This document shows positions 25,845 through 34,274 of a stretch of 36,205 nt of DNA, in pieces (positions within the stretch are counted from its first letter, which is position 1; every line of letters starts with the position of its first letter). The DNA comes from Cytophagales bacterium (GTDB taxonomy: Bacteria; Bacteroidota; Bacteroidia; Cytophagales; Cyclobacteriaceae), in contig JAKSDO010000178.1 in the NCBI GenBank assembly GCA_022360055.1, positions 1-36,205 of the forward strand, read 5' to 3'. The translations under genes and the position numbers were made by a program. The notes under the pieces were generated by a model. That model was given only the letters and a program-made list of their open reading frames with translations. It searched no databases and had not been told where the DNA came from.

Positions 25845-28800
25845 ATGAATTTTAAAAAACCTTTAATCACTTCGATGTGCTTGTTCATAACAACGATAGT
25901 AATGGCACAATCAAATAAAATAACAGGTAAGGTAACAGATGAAACCGGTGTGATCCTGCCGGGAGTTTCTATTTCGCTGATAGGCACCAACAGAGGAACC
26001 TTAACAAATACCAATGGTATGTATTCGATAGAAGCATCACCTCAGGACAGTTTGTCATTCTCCTTTGTAGGTATGGAGAAGAAAATTATAAAGGTGGGGG
26101 CAAGTTCACGCATCGATGTGGTCTTGTCCGTTCAAACCAATATGCTTCAGGAAATTGTGACTGTGGCCTATGGTACACAACGCAAAAGGGATATAACTGC
26201 CTCGGTCGCCTCTGTTAAATCAGACAGGATGCAGGATGTACCGACTGCCGATCTGTCCAGGGTCCTCCAGGGTAAATTAGCTGGTGTGCGAATAGCCAGC
26301 TCATCAGGTATGCCCGGTATGGCCAACTCGATTCTGATAAGAGGGGCCGGCTCAGTGAATGCGTCAAACGCACCTCTTGTGGTTATTGACGGCGTACCGG
26401 TGTCATCAGTAAGTGATGCATCTATGTACAACGGTCAGGAGCTTAATCCCCTTATGGATATCAATCCGTTGGATATAGCGTCAGTAGATGTGCTGAAAGA
26501 TGCTTCGGCAGCAGCATTATATGGCTCCAGGGCTTCCAATGGAGTTATTCTCATTACTACAAAATCAGGTAAAAGAAGTGGCGGAAAACTGGAATACAAT
26601 ACGTACTACGGGTGGAGTAACATTCCCAACCGTATCGACTTTGTAAACGCGAGCCAATATCTCACGCTGCAAAATGAAGCCAGAGCCAACTACAACAATG
26701 ACAAGGGGCTGAGTGAAGGTGATCCGGGCTTTCAGCAGCCCATTGGTGATCCAGGCGATCCGCTAGCTGAAACGGACTGGATTGATGAGATCACGCGTAG
26801 CAGTGCCAATTCGATGAATCATCAGATCACCTACTCAAAAGGAACAGATAAGAACTCACTTTATCTTTCAGCTAATTATGTATCTCAGGAGGGAATAGTG
26901 AAAACCAATAGCTATGACAGGTATTCCGCAAGACTCAATGTGTCCAACAAGGCGAGGAACTGGCTGGACATAGGGTTTAATTCCTCATTTTCCAAAAGTG
27001 AGAATAACCGGATTATGGGAGATAATAACATATATGGGCCATGGAGCAGTGCCATGGGCAACAGACCTGATGAGCCCGTGTACAATGAGGATGGAAGCTA
27101 CTACCTAACCAGCCGAAGTAATCCCGTACAATGCTATAAAGAACCTGTATATAGATCATCCATATATAGTGTGCTGGGGAACGGATATATGAGGGCTACA
27201 ATTATTGATGGACTGGTGTTAAATACTTCGTTGGGGGGCAACTACATACATACCAAAGAGCACGTCTATAAATCTGCCCTCTCTCTTCAGGGTGCAAGTA
27301 CTAATGGCTCGGGTGGAGCTGACAACAATACCCGCTCCGATGTCATTACTGAAACAACCCTTAGCTACGACAAGACATTGGGCGGACTGAATTTAGATGT
27401 ATTGGCCGGATACGGTTTTCAGAATTCGACAGTGGAAAGGGCATACGTGATGGGAGAGAATTTTCCCTCTCCTTCGCTTGGCTATCTCAATTCAGCGGCC
27501 AGGATCACCAATGGTTCTACTTCATGGACGCAGAACGCCCTTGAGTCTTATTTCGGAAGAGCAAATCTCAACTACAGCGATAGATATTTACTCTCTGTCT
27601 CTTTTCGCCGGGATGGTTCTTCCAAATTTTCAGGTGATAACAAATGGGGTTACTTTCCCGCCGGCTCGGTCGGCTGGGTGATATCCAACGAGCGGTTCTT
27701 CTCTGTGACCGATCTGGTCAGCTTTCTAAAGCTCAGGGTCAGCTATGGCCTTACAGGCAACCAGGAAGGTATTGGTAATTTTGCTTCCAAGGTACTCATC
27801 TCATCGGGTAGTGATTACAACGAAGCACCAGGGCTGTCACCGCAGAGATCATCTGTCGGTAATCCGGATCTGACCTGGGAGAAGAGCAAGCAATTTAATG
27901 CAGGTCTTGATTTCAATTTATTCAGTGACCGTATTGAAATATTCATGGAGTATTATGACAATGTGACCGACAATCTGCTGATTACAAAAAGCACCCCATC
28001 TACCCTTGGTTATACCTCAGTGTACGACAATGTAGGATCGATCAGAAACAGCGGAATAGAGCTGGCAATCAACTCCAAAAACTTTACAGAGGACTTTAGA
28101 TGGGAAACGGAGTTTAATATAGCCACATTAAAAAACGAAGTTCTTGAGCTCTACAATGACGAAGGCTTTCCTGCCGGGTTTGCCGGAAGAGTTGAAGAAG
28201 GCCAACCATTTGCAAGTTTTTATATGATCAAGGCATTGGGGGTTTATCAGAACGAAACAGAGATCCCGGAGTCACTGAAAGCAAGTGGTGTGAAACCGGG
28301 AGATATGAAGTATGAAGACCTTACCGAAGATGGCATCATCAATCAGGATGACAGGCAATTCGTTGGAGTACCATATCCTAAGGTATTTGGAGGTTTAGAC
28401 AATACCCTGAGTTATAAAGGTTTTGATGTTAACCTGTTCTGTGAATATTCGTTTGGAAATAAAATCTACGCCATGTGGCGGCAGGGGAATGGGGCGGGGA
28501 ACCTCGGTTATTCGCTCAATACTTCTTCGCTCAAGGCATTCAATGAACGATGGACAGATGAAGGTTCCAGCACGACGACCCCAAGGGCGATTATAGGCCC
28601 ACAGGGCACATATAATACTCAGGTGTCTACACGATTCCTCGAAAGTGCTTCTTACTTCAGGTTTAAAACCCTGACGGTAGGATATACCATTCCCGATCAT
28701 GTGTTTACCTCTGTGATCAATAAGCTGAGAGTATATGCTACGGTTCAAAACCTGTATAGCATTAACAACTATACGGGATACGATCCCGAGGTAAACTCGT

Positions 28801-28892
28801 TTAACAGAGGTGGTGTCAGAAACTCCGGTCATGATATTGCGGCCATACCTCAGCTAAGGACATTTATGCTGGGAGCATCCGTTACCTTCTAA
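25845..28892 (+). CDS. SusC/RagA-family TonB-dependent transporter (no STN domain)
   Basis: 1015 residues. Signal peptide to ~21 (LITSMCLFITTIVMAQ). Carboxypeptidase-regulatory-like domain at ~25-95 (KITGKVTDETGVILPGVSIS, TNTNGMYSIEA). Plug from ~100 with EIVTVAYGTQRKRDITASVA, LIRGAGSVNASNAPLVVIDG and SVDVLKDASAAALYGSRASN. The beta-barrel ends in Phe (LGASVTF). Unlike the first SusC here it lacks an STN domain, so it is not wired to a FecR protein; control more likely comes from the adjacent LuxR-type gene or the structured leader. SusD follows after 30 nt. No hydrolase is linked, so the substrate is unknown. Confidence 0.97.
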   Translation: MNFKKPLITSMCLFITTIVMAQSNKITGKVTDETGVILPGVSISLIGTNRGTLTNTNGMYSIEASPQDSLSFSFVGMEKKIIKVGASSRIDVVLSVQTNMLQEIVTVAYGTQRKRDITASVASVKSDRMQDVPTADLSRVLQGKLAGVRIASSSGMPGMANSILIRGAGSVNASNAPLVVIDGVPVSSVSDASMYNGQELNPLMDINPLDIASVDVLKDASAAALYGSRASNGVILITTKSGKRSGGKLEYNTYYGWSNIPNRIDFVNASQYLTLQNEARANYNNDKGLSEGDPGFQQPIGDPGDPLAETDWIDEITRSSANSMNHQITYSKGTDKNSLYLSANYVSQEGIVKTNSYDRYSARLNVSNKARNWLDIGFNSSFSKSENNRIMGDNNIYGPWSSAMGNRPDEPVYNEDGSYYLTSRSNPVQCYKEPVYRSSIYSVLGNGYMRATIIDGLVLNTSLGGNYIHTKEHVYKSALSLQGASTNGSGGADNNTRSDVITETTLSYDKTLGGLNLDVLAGYGFQNSTVERAYVMGENFPSPSLGYLNSAARITNGSTSWTQNALESYFGRANLNYSDRYLLSVSFRRDGSSKFSGDNKWGYFPAGSVGWVISNERFFSVTDLVSFLKLRVSYGLTGNQEGIGNFASKVLISSGSDYNEAPGLSPQRSSVGNPDLTWEKSKQFNAGLDFNLFSDRIEIFMEYYDNVTDNLLITKSTPSTLGYTSVYDNVGSIRNSGIELAINSKNFTEDFRWETEFNIATLKNEVLELYNDEGFPAGFAGRVEEGQPFASFYMIKALGVYQNETEIPESLKASGVKPGDMKYEDLTEDGIINQDDRQFVGVPYPKVFGGLDNTLSYKGFDVNLFCEYSFGNKIYAMWRQGNGAGNLGYSLNTSSLKAFNERWTDEGSSTTTPRAIIGPQGTYNTQVSTRFLESASYFRFKTLTVGYTIPDHVFTSVINKLRVYATVQNLYSINNYTGYDPEVNSFNRGGVRNSGHDIAAIPQLRTFMLGASVTF

Positions 28893-28922
28893 ATTATATT
28901 TTATTACCTAAAGATTGAAAAA

Positions 28923-30215
28923 ATGAATATTCTGAAATATATAATTGGTTTAACCATCATTGTTATGTCCCTGATATCATGTGAAGATAAGCTGGATATA
29001 TCTCCCAGATCATCTCTTTCTCCGGATGACATCACTGCTAAAGATGCCGAAGCCATACTCACCGGATGCTATGACGGTGTTCAGGGAGGCGGGTACAGAC
29101 ATTTCTACCTCTCATATCTGACGGATGATAACTCATCAGATAATCTGGTATGGAAGAGGTTCTGGTATCAGCATCAGGAAATAGATGATAATGACATTCA
29201 GACGAACAATAGCCTGATCAGCAGGTGGTGGAGTGGTTATTATGTAAGTATTAACCGGGCCAACAATCTGATTGGCGCCATAGCCAATGTGGATGAAGAT
29301 ACATTTATGCCCTCAACGCGTAAAAATGAGATTCTCGCTGAAGCCAGATTCTTGAGGGCATGGTGTTATTTTAATTTGGTGACACGATGGGGAGATATCC
29401 CACTCATGCTGGAAGGTGATCCGGAGGAACATCCCGAGCGCGATCAGGCAGAAAAGATATGGGATCAGGTAGAGACAGATCTTGAATATGCCACCGAGCA
29501 TGCTCCGGAGTTCAAATCTTCTTATACTGTTTCCAGGCAATCTTCAAAGGCCTTGTTGGCTAGAGTATATCTATACCGGAATAACAAATCAGAGGCTCTA
29601 ACGTTGGCCGGCGAACTGATCGGTGATAACACTTTTGGGCTGGATAGTTACTCAAGTGTATTTGATGGTTCCGGATCGTCGAGAGAATTTCTTTTGCAAT
29701 GGCGAAACACCACAAACGATCCTGCTTATTTTGGATACTGGCTTGTCAACAGACTTGAGCTTGTACTTGATCCAAGCCTTGTGGAGGCTTTTGAGGAGGG
29801 TGATGAAAGAATGCCGGTGACTGTTTCGACATTTATGGGACAGAAAGTTTGTGGTAAATATCCGAATTCAGGCTCCGGTACCGATAACTGGCCGGTATCC
29901 CGAATCGCAGAGATGTATCTCGTAGCTGCCGAAGCCGCGGGGTATCCCGAAGGTACATCATACATAAATACCCTCAGAGCCAGTAGAGGACTGGGCAGTA
30001 TTGCACCTTCCAGTGAAGCCGAGTTTACGGATATATTGCTCCATGAGCGCAGAATAGAGCTCGCCGTTGAAGGATTCAGGTGGTACGATCTTATCAGATC
30101 GGGAAGAGCGATCGATGTCCTGCCGAACGTCACATCAGCCAACCAACTGAAATACCCAATTCCACAAGGCGAAAGGGACGTAAATCCAAACCTGAGTCAA
30201 AATGATGGATATTGA
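28923..30215 (+). CDS. SusD/RagB-family glycan-binding lipoprotein
   Basis: 430 residues. Lipobox SLISC (Cys20). The SusD features are all present: N-terminal DKLDISPRSSLSPDDITAKD with the helix EAILTGCYDGVQGG, core ILAEARFLRAWCYFNLVTRW followed by GDIPLML, then RIAEMYLVAAEAAGYPEGTS, DILLHERRIELAVEGFRWYD and the closing PNLSQNDGY. It is shorter than the first complete SusD of the window (545). It is the surface lid of the preceding SusC. A hairpin at 30299 closes the unit. Confidence 0.96.
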   Translation: MNILKYIIGLTIIVMSLISCEDKLDISPRSSLSPDDITAKDAEAILTGCYDGVQGGGYRHFYLSYLTDDNSSDNLVWKRFWYQHQEIDDNDIQTNNSLISRWWSGYYVSINRANNLIGAIANVDEDTFMPSTRKNEILAEARFLRAWCYFNLVTRWGDIPLMLEGDPEEHPERDQAEKIWDQVETDLEYATEHAPEFKSSYTVSRQSSKALLARVYLYRNNKSEALTLAGELIGDNTFGLDSYSSVFDGSGSSREFLLQWRNTTNDPAYFGYWLVNRLELVLDPSLVEAFEEGDERMPVTVSTFMGQKVCGKYPNSGSGTDNWPVSRIAEMYLVAAEAAGYPEGTSYINTLRASRGLGSIAPSSEAEFTDILLHERRIELAVEGFRWYDLIRSGRAIDVLPNVTSANQLKYPIPQGERDVNPNLSQNDGY

Positions 30216-30657
30216 TAGGTCCGGAAAGAAACCTTACCGGCGCTTGGTTCCCAAATTTGGTATACCTCAAATTTAATCTATCAGTAAGAATCCTCAGAAG
30301 AGCCAAAGGTATTTTGCCTTTGGTTCTTTAGGTTTAAAGGCTTTAAAGATACAAGCCAACAGATTCCCTGACCACCGGAAATGCCTATATCAGCATTAAT
30401 TTCGATTTGCAGAGAATAGGCAACATACCATATCACGTGGTTTTCATCTGCGCAGTAAACCCCGCGAGCATTGCATCTGCTTCGCAAATTAAATGAAACT
30501 GACATTTATGAGAAATGAATCGAAAGATGCTGACATTCTTCACCCGATTCCGGGCTGCAAAGAATTCCCTTGCCATGATAGCTGACCATTATCATAATAT
30601 TAGACCCTATAATTATGACGACACACAAGGTTCTGTTAAACTTTGTAACTATCGTCA
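30216..30657. other. Intergenic region between SusD and the convergent minus-strand genes
   Basis: Contains the terminator hairpin at 30299 and one small plus frame, ATG 30515 to TAG 30661 (48 codons, MNRKMLTFFTRFRAAKNSLA...), whose end overlaps the 3' end of the PepSY gene by 4 bp. Its C-terminal text (NIRPYNYDDTQGSVKLCNYR) looks protein-like but matches nothing I know. A 7-bp repeat pair ATGACGA/TCGTCAT (30615-30621 / 30652-30658) lies at the convergent gene ends. Confidence 0.35.
30299..30327 (+). terminator. Hairpin after the second SusD
   Basis: AGAGCCAAAGG (30299-30309), loop TATTTTG, CCTTTGGTTCT (30317-30327): 11-bp stem with one G-U pair, followed by TTAGGTTTAAAGG. It lies ~85 nt after the SusD stop. 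The T-run is short, but as the only strong stem it is the best terminator candidate for this operon. Confidence 0.6.
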
Positions 30658-31200
30658 TTAGATTACGATAATCAGATACCAGATCAGTGGTAATAGAATC
30701 CCTCCAAGCATAAGCCATACCCCCCGTTTTCCAAATCCTTTCCTTCCTTTAATGATTATTGCTCCGGAGATGGCCAAAAAAATCAAACTGCCGGCAGCGA
30801 TATTTCCAAGCCAGGTATACCGCTTACCAGAGTTATAATGAATGTCATTGATGAACTTCACAAATGTCTTCTTCTCATACACCGTGCACGACAGGTGCCC
30901 ATCGGCCGGGGTATACTGGCCCAAACCTCCGGCAATAAACAGCCTGTACTGATCTTTAACAGGTATTACACGATTCAGCCGAGGCATGTCAGCCATTACC
31001 TCAGACCATAACTTTTTGAGCTCATCCGGTGTAAGATCCACCTGAATTATCTTTTCAGCCTTCACTTCGCGAAATGCCGGATCCTTACCATCCTTTTTAT
31101 ATATCAGTATGATGCCGGAAATGCTGTATATACAGGTCAGACCTATAAAGAAGTAACCTAAATCCCTGTGAAGAATGCGAAATATTTTTCTGAATTTCAT
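30658..31200 (-). CDS. PepSY-associated transmembrane-helix protein
   Basis: 180 residues. The N-terminus FRKIFRILHRDLGYFFIGLT, followed by CIYSISGIILIY, is the typical PepSY-TM first helix (HR.LG...G......SG). A periplasmic domain of ~100 residues follows (to YNSGKRYTWLGNI), then two more helices (~131-150 and ~160-179). Proteins of this kind accompany TonB-dependent receptors and iron or metal handling in Bacteroidota. It is the last gene of a minus-strand run with a His/Cys lipoprotein 80 nt upstream. The family is good; the substrate or electron role is not visible. Confidence 0.82.
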   Translation of the reverse strand: MKFRKIFRILHRDLGYFFIGLTCIYSISGIILIYKKDGKDPAFREVKAEKIIQVDLTPDELKKLWSEVMADMPRLNRVIPVKDQYRLFIAGGLGQYTPADGHLSCTVYEKKTFVKFINDIHYNSGKRYTWLGNIAAGSLIFLAISGAIIIKGRKGFGKRGVWLMLGGILLPLIWYLIIVI

Positions 31201-31280
31201 AAATAATGTGACCGCCGGTTAAAGCCTAAGTAAATTTAGGCATCTATGTGGTGCTTAGGCCTTAACTTGATTTAAAGCCG

Positions 31281-31820
31281 CTAATTGGCAAGGGAATCGT
31301 AAACAACGTCGTAATCCATACCATCCAGATAGATGATGGAATAATAATCCTTATTGTTTTTAGCCATCCAGTTGCGCATTGACTGTATGTTTTCCAGTTC
31401 GGCCGAGCAGTGCTTGCCCCCATCTTCGATGTCCTTTTCTTTTGCTTTGACCTTTGCCTCCCATTCATCAAGAAAGTCGGTATAGAGCCGTTTTTCCTTT
31501 ACGGTTCCGCTCACCACGATGTCCATTCCTGACAGTTCTCTGTTAAATGCCTGAATATTGCCTTTGGCCTCCACGCGTACAGAATGATTGCCGGCGCTGT
31601 CGACAATAAAACACCGACGGCCCGAGTGGGAGCACACATGACTCACCGTCCCTTTTATTTTCACTTCTTTTTCGAGGCTATCGATGGCTATTTCCATGAA
31701 GTCACCGATTGCCATGACCTTTTCCTGCCCTGCGACTGCGTTTTCCTCGGTTGTCTGTACCGGTCTGTTACATGCTACGGCCAGAAGCGAGGCCAGCAAA
31801 AGAAAACTAATTTTTTTCAT
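31281..31820 (-). CDS. Lipoprotein with OB-fold-like core and His/Cys motif
   Basis: 179 residues. Lipobox LLAVAC (Cys17). Residues ~50-110 read as a small beta-barrel of the OB-fold type: EKEVKIKGTVSHVCSHSGRR, then CFIVDSAGNHSVRVEAKGNI and GMDIVVSGTVKEKRLYTDFL. The segment HVCSHSGRRC puts His61, Cys63, His65 and Cys70 close together, which suggests a metal-binding or thiol site. A charged helix follows (EAKVKAKEKDIEDG). It lies between a membrane protein and a PepSY-TM protein, consistent with a periplasmic part in metal or redox handling. I recognise the type from Bacteroidota metal-uptake neighbourhoods but cannot name it. Confidence 0.75.
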   Translation of the reverse strand: MKKISFLLLASLLAVACNRPVQTTEENAVAGQEKVMAIGDFMEIAIDSLEKEVKIKGTVSHVCSHSGRRCFIVDSAGNHSVRVEAKGNIQAFNRELSGMDIVVSGTVKEKRLYTDFLDEWEAKVKAKEKDIEDGGKHCSAELENIQSMRNWMAKNNKDYYSIIYLDGMDYDVVYDSLAN

Positions 31821-31847
31821 GATATATGTATTTGATGGTTATTGATA

Positions 31848-32480
31848 TTATTGAGATAAGTTTATTACAAGGGCTGGTATGAAACCATATATTCCTGCAA
31901 GACCTGTGCCGGCCAAGGCGACGAAAGATAATTTCTGCTTTCTGATTCTGGTATAGAGGACATAAAGAACTGCAAGCAATGCATTGATATACAGAAAATT
32001 AAAACCTGAAAATGTGACTGCGGGCCTTAGATAATTTGTATGGTAAGAAGTAAAAGTCAGTGTGGCAGGAAACAGGTAGCTACGCACTTCATCACTGCTG
32101 CTTATCTTTTTATCATAGCTCACAGAGTCCACGACCTTCCGGAGATAAATTTTGAGCTCAGTGTATTTATCTGAATTTTCAAATGGTTTAATGCGACCAG
32201 TATATATCTCGGGCTGAAGCCGCTGCGGTGAATCTGCTCTCAGGGAATAATAGTAATAGTTTTGATTAATTGAGTCCTGTTTTAGATAATCAAACCGGAG
32301 ATCGAAATCATCATAAAAGCGGTCCGATGGCACTGAAGAACGCTGCCAGGGGAACCTTTTCTTATCCATTTTAAAAGCACTTGTCAGGTGCTGTGCATCA
32401 CGGATCATTGGTATGGGAATATTACCAATAAATACTGCCCATATTATTAGAGAAACGGTGTTATTGTATAAGCGGACCAA
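31848..32480 (-). CDS. Two-ended membrane protein of unknown function, start uncertain (possibly 5'-truncated)
   Basis: 210 residues if TTG 32480 is the start. A hydrophobic segment near the N-terminus (VSLIIWAVFIGNIPIPMI) is followed by ~110 exported-looking residues (FYDDFDLRFDYLKQDS, TGRIKPFENSDKYTELKIYL) and two C-terminal helices (FLYINALLAVLYVLYTRI, FVALAGTGLAGIYGFIPALV). No ATG lies before the first hydrophobic segment; the frame runs back ten codons (HHPDSIKKQL) to a TGA. It is therefore either started at a rare codon or the remnant of a larger membrane protein such as a transporter subunit. It ends 27 nt before the His/Cys lipoprotein. Function not recognised. Confidence 0.55.
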   Translation of the reverse strand: MVRLYNNTVSLIIWAVFIGNIPIPMIRDAQHLTSAFKMDKKRFPWQRSSVPSDRFYDDFDLRFDYLKQDSINQNYYYYSLRADSPQRLQPEIYTGRIKPFENSDKYTELKIYLRKVVDSVSYDKKISSSDEVRSYLFPATLTFTSYHTNYLRPAVTFSGFNFLYINALLAVLYVLYTRIRKQKLSFVALAGTGLAGIYGFIPALVINLSQ

Positions 32481-32592
32481 CTGCTTTTTAATGGAATCAG
32501 GATGATGTCAACGATTGACCACGATAACGGTATTCAATCCATCTTTTCGTAAAGTATTTGCGTAATATGCCTCACAAGGATATAATGAGATA

Positions 32593-32625
32593 ATAAAAAG
32601 CCTTAGCAAATTATTCTGCTAAGGC
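32593..32625 (-). terminator. Rho-independent terminator after the MACPF gene
   Basis: On the minus strand GCCTTAGCA, 8-nt loop, TGCTAAGGC (32625 down to 32600) form a perfect 9-bp stem followed by TTTTTATT. It lies 13 nt after the MACPF stop, so receptor and MACPF genes form a closed unit separate from the genes beyond. Confidence 0.88.
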
Positions 32626-32638
32626 CGTGCTTTAATTT

Positions 32639-34234
32639 CTATAATGCTACAATTGTGTATTCATCCAATTGGCTTGGTGTCAATTGGGTTGATTGCATGT
32701 TATTTACCCACTCTCTTATGGCGTAGGTATCAAAAATGTAATCATCGTGTATAGAAAAAGCAAACTTGATACCAGACTTCTGTGAAATTAGATAGGTTGT
32801 ATTATTGTGAACGAATTTTCTCATTTCATCTCCGATAGTATGCAATGGAATAAATCCTCCATGATATATATGCACTGCCGAATAAAGATCTGCAGTTAAT
32901 TCATAACCTAAAGAATAATCCTCACTCATATCTACCAATTTTGTTTTATACATAGAACTATATTGATCTATAATTGCATTTGTGTTTGCACTATTTATAT
33001 ATGTATTCTCGTATAAAACAATAGGATCAGCATACCTAGTAACAAGACATATAACCTCTGTATCCAATTCATTTATATAACCATACACAAGGATAGGCTC
33101 ATAAAGTTTAGTAGACATAGGATGACCATTGTTCAACATCTTTATTAAAGGTTCTTTCAGGTTATCCTCTCTTACAAATTCAGTAATTGGTAACAGTCCA
33201 TTATCAGATATATCTATAATACTATGATTATTTGTATCGTTTAATGAAGACAACCATGTAGTAAGATTCAATTTGATGCTACTCACTTCTTCTGGATTCA
33301 TAAAATCGATGATTGCTCCTACTCCTCCAAGTGTTTTTATAGATGTTTTCAAATCTGTGAACTTATTCGACAACTCTTTTCCACTTGAATATTCCGTCCC
33401 AAAACCAAAATCACCTGATGCCTTTTCGCCAAAAGATGCTTCGATATCATTCTGCATTTTGTTTTCTCTTGTTTCACTTGATTCATTACCTTGGTAAACA
33501 CCAGAATAAAGTGCTGTAGCCTTACCGCCTACAATAAAATCGCTCAAAACAAATCCTCCATATAACTCAAACAATTCACCAGGTGGGATATTATACAAGT
33601 CGTCTTTAAAGCTTTGCGACACATAGGACTTCATTATCTTGATATCATTGGACGAATTTTTCAATAAATACCTTGAACCCATATATTGATAATACATTTC
33701 TCCAAAAACCCGGTTACTTTCAATGATATTGGTCGTACTGAAGGTTTTTTCCATACTACTTTTAGCTGCAACTTTAAAGACACCTAGGTTTAGATCAAAC
33801 CCTCCTTTTATTTTTTCAGTGACACCCGATTTTTCCACATATTTTTCGAAACTGGTGTATGCAAAAGAATTGTTACTTGTAGTACCTATTCCGGGATTAT
33901 TATAACTATTGGGATAGTCTTCTAAATAATTGTCAATATCAATTACAGACCACCCAAAGTTTTTGTAATCCGTTAAAGGTAACTCGTCTAATTTAATAGA
34001 ATTTCCTAAAAAGCTTTTAAATGATGCATTTTCAGATATGCGGCTACTTGTTTTGTTCTTCGTTGTTCTTTGGGATAAAACAAGGGGTGAATTGGGATCA
34101 CGTTCCTTTAAAACGATTTTTTCGTTTTGAATTTGACTGTTTGGATTTTCCTTAATACCTTCCTGAAAATCCTTCACACAAGATGTGATAAACAGCATTA
34201 ATAAGGCTGTAAAAATAATTCCGGTTTTTTTCAT
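32639..34234 (-). CDS. MACPF-domain lipoprotein (perforin-like, possible antibacterial toxin)
   Basis: 531 residues. Lipobox FITSC (Cys19). The MACPF domain spans ~70-330: an early LGNSIKLDELPLTDYKNFGW followed by SVIDIDNY (typical 'LG.G.....' opening), then EKSGVTEKIKGGFDLNLGVF, the pore-hairpin-flanking FSTTNIIESNRVF, and the signature near FELYGGFVLSDFIVGGK (222-238), corresponding to the MACPF Y-G-x-x-[FY]...GG element. TLGGVGAIIDF (301-311) fits the late MACPF strand. Residues ~340-531 form a C-terminal domain. MACPF lipoproteins of Bacteroidales (BSAP proteins) are exported and kill related strains by pore formation. The gene follows a TonB-dependent receptor by 40 nt and has its own terminator. 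It looks AT-rich. The MACPF call is good; the antibacterial role is inference. Confidence 0.8.
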   Translation of the reverse strand: MKKTGIIFTALLMLFITSCVKDFQEGIKENPNSQIQNEKIVLKERDPNSPLVLSQRTTKNKTSSRISENASFKSFLGNSIKLDELPLTDYKNFGWSVIDIDNYLEDYPNSYNNPGIGTTSNNSFAYTSFEKYVEKSGVTEKIKGGFDLNLGVFKVAAKSSMEKTFSTTNIIESNRVFGEMYYQYMGSRYLLKNSSNDIKIMKSYVSQSFKDDLYNIPPGELFELYGGFVLSDFIVGGKATALYSGVYQGNESSETRENKMQNDIEASFGEKASGDFGFGTEYSSGKELSNKFTDLKTSIKTLGGVGAIIDFMNPEEVSSIKLNLTTWLSSLNDTNNHSIIDISDNGLLPITEFVREDNLKEPLIKMLNNGHPMSTKLYEPILVYGYINELDTEVICLVTRYADPIVLYENTYINSANTNAIIDQYSSMYKTKLVDMSEDYSLGYELTADLYSAVHIYHGGFIPLHTIGDEMRKFVHNNTTYLISQKSGIKFAFSIHDDYIFDTYAIREWVNNMQSTQLTPSQLDEYTIVAL

Positions 34235-34274
34235 TTGTTTAAAGTTTAAATTTATAATATGAATGATGTTCCAA

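Noticed and set aside
30281-30505. 74-codon minus-strand frame after the second SusD
   Set aside because: It overlaps the terminator hairpin of the SusCD operon and shows no protein features.
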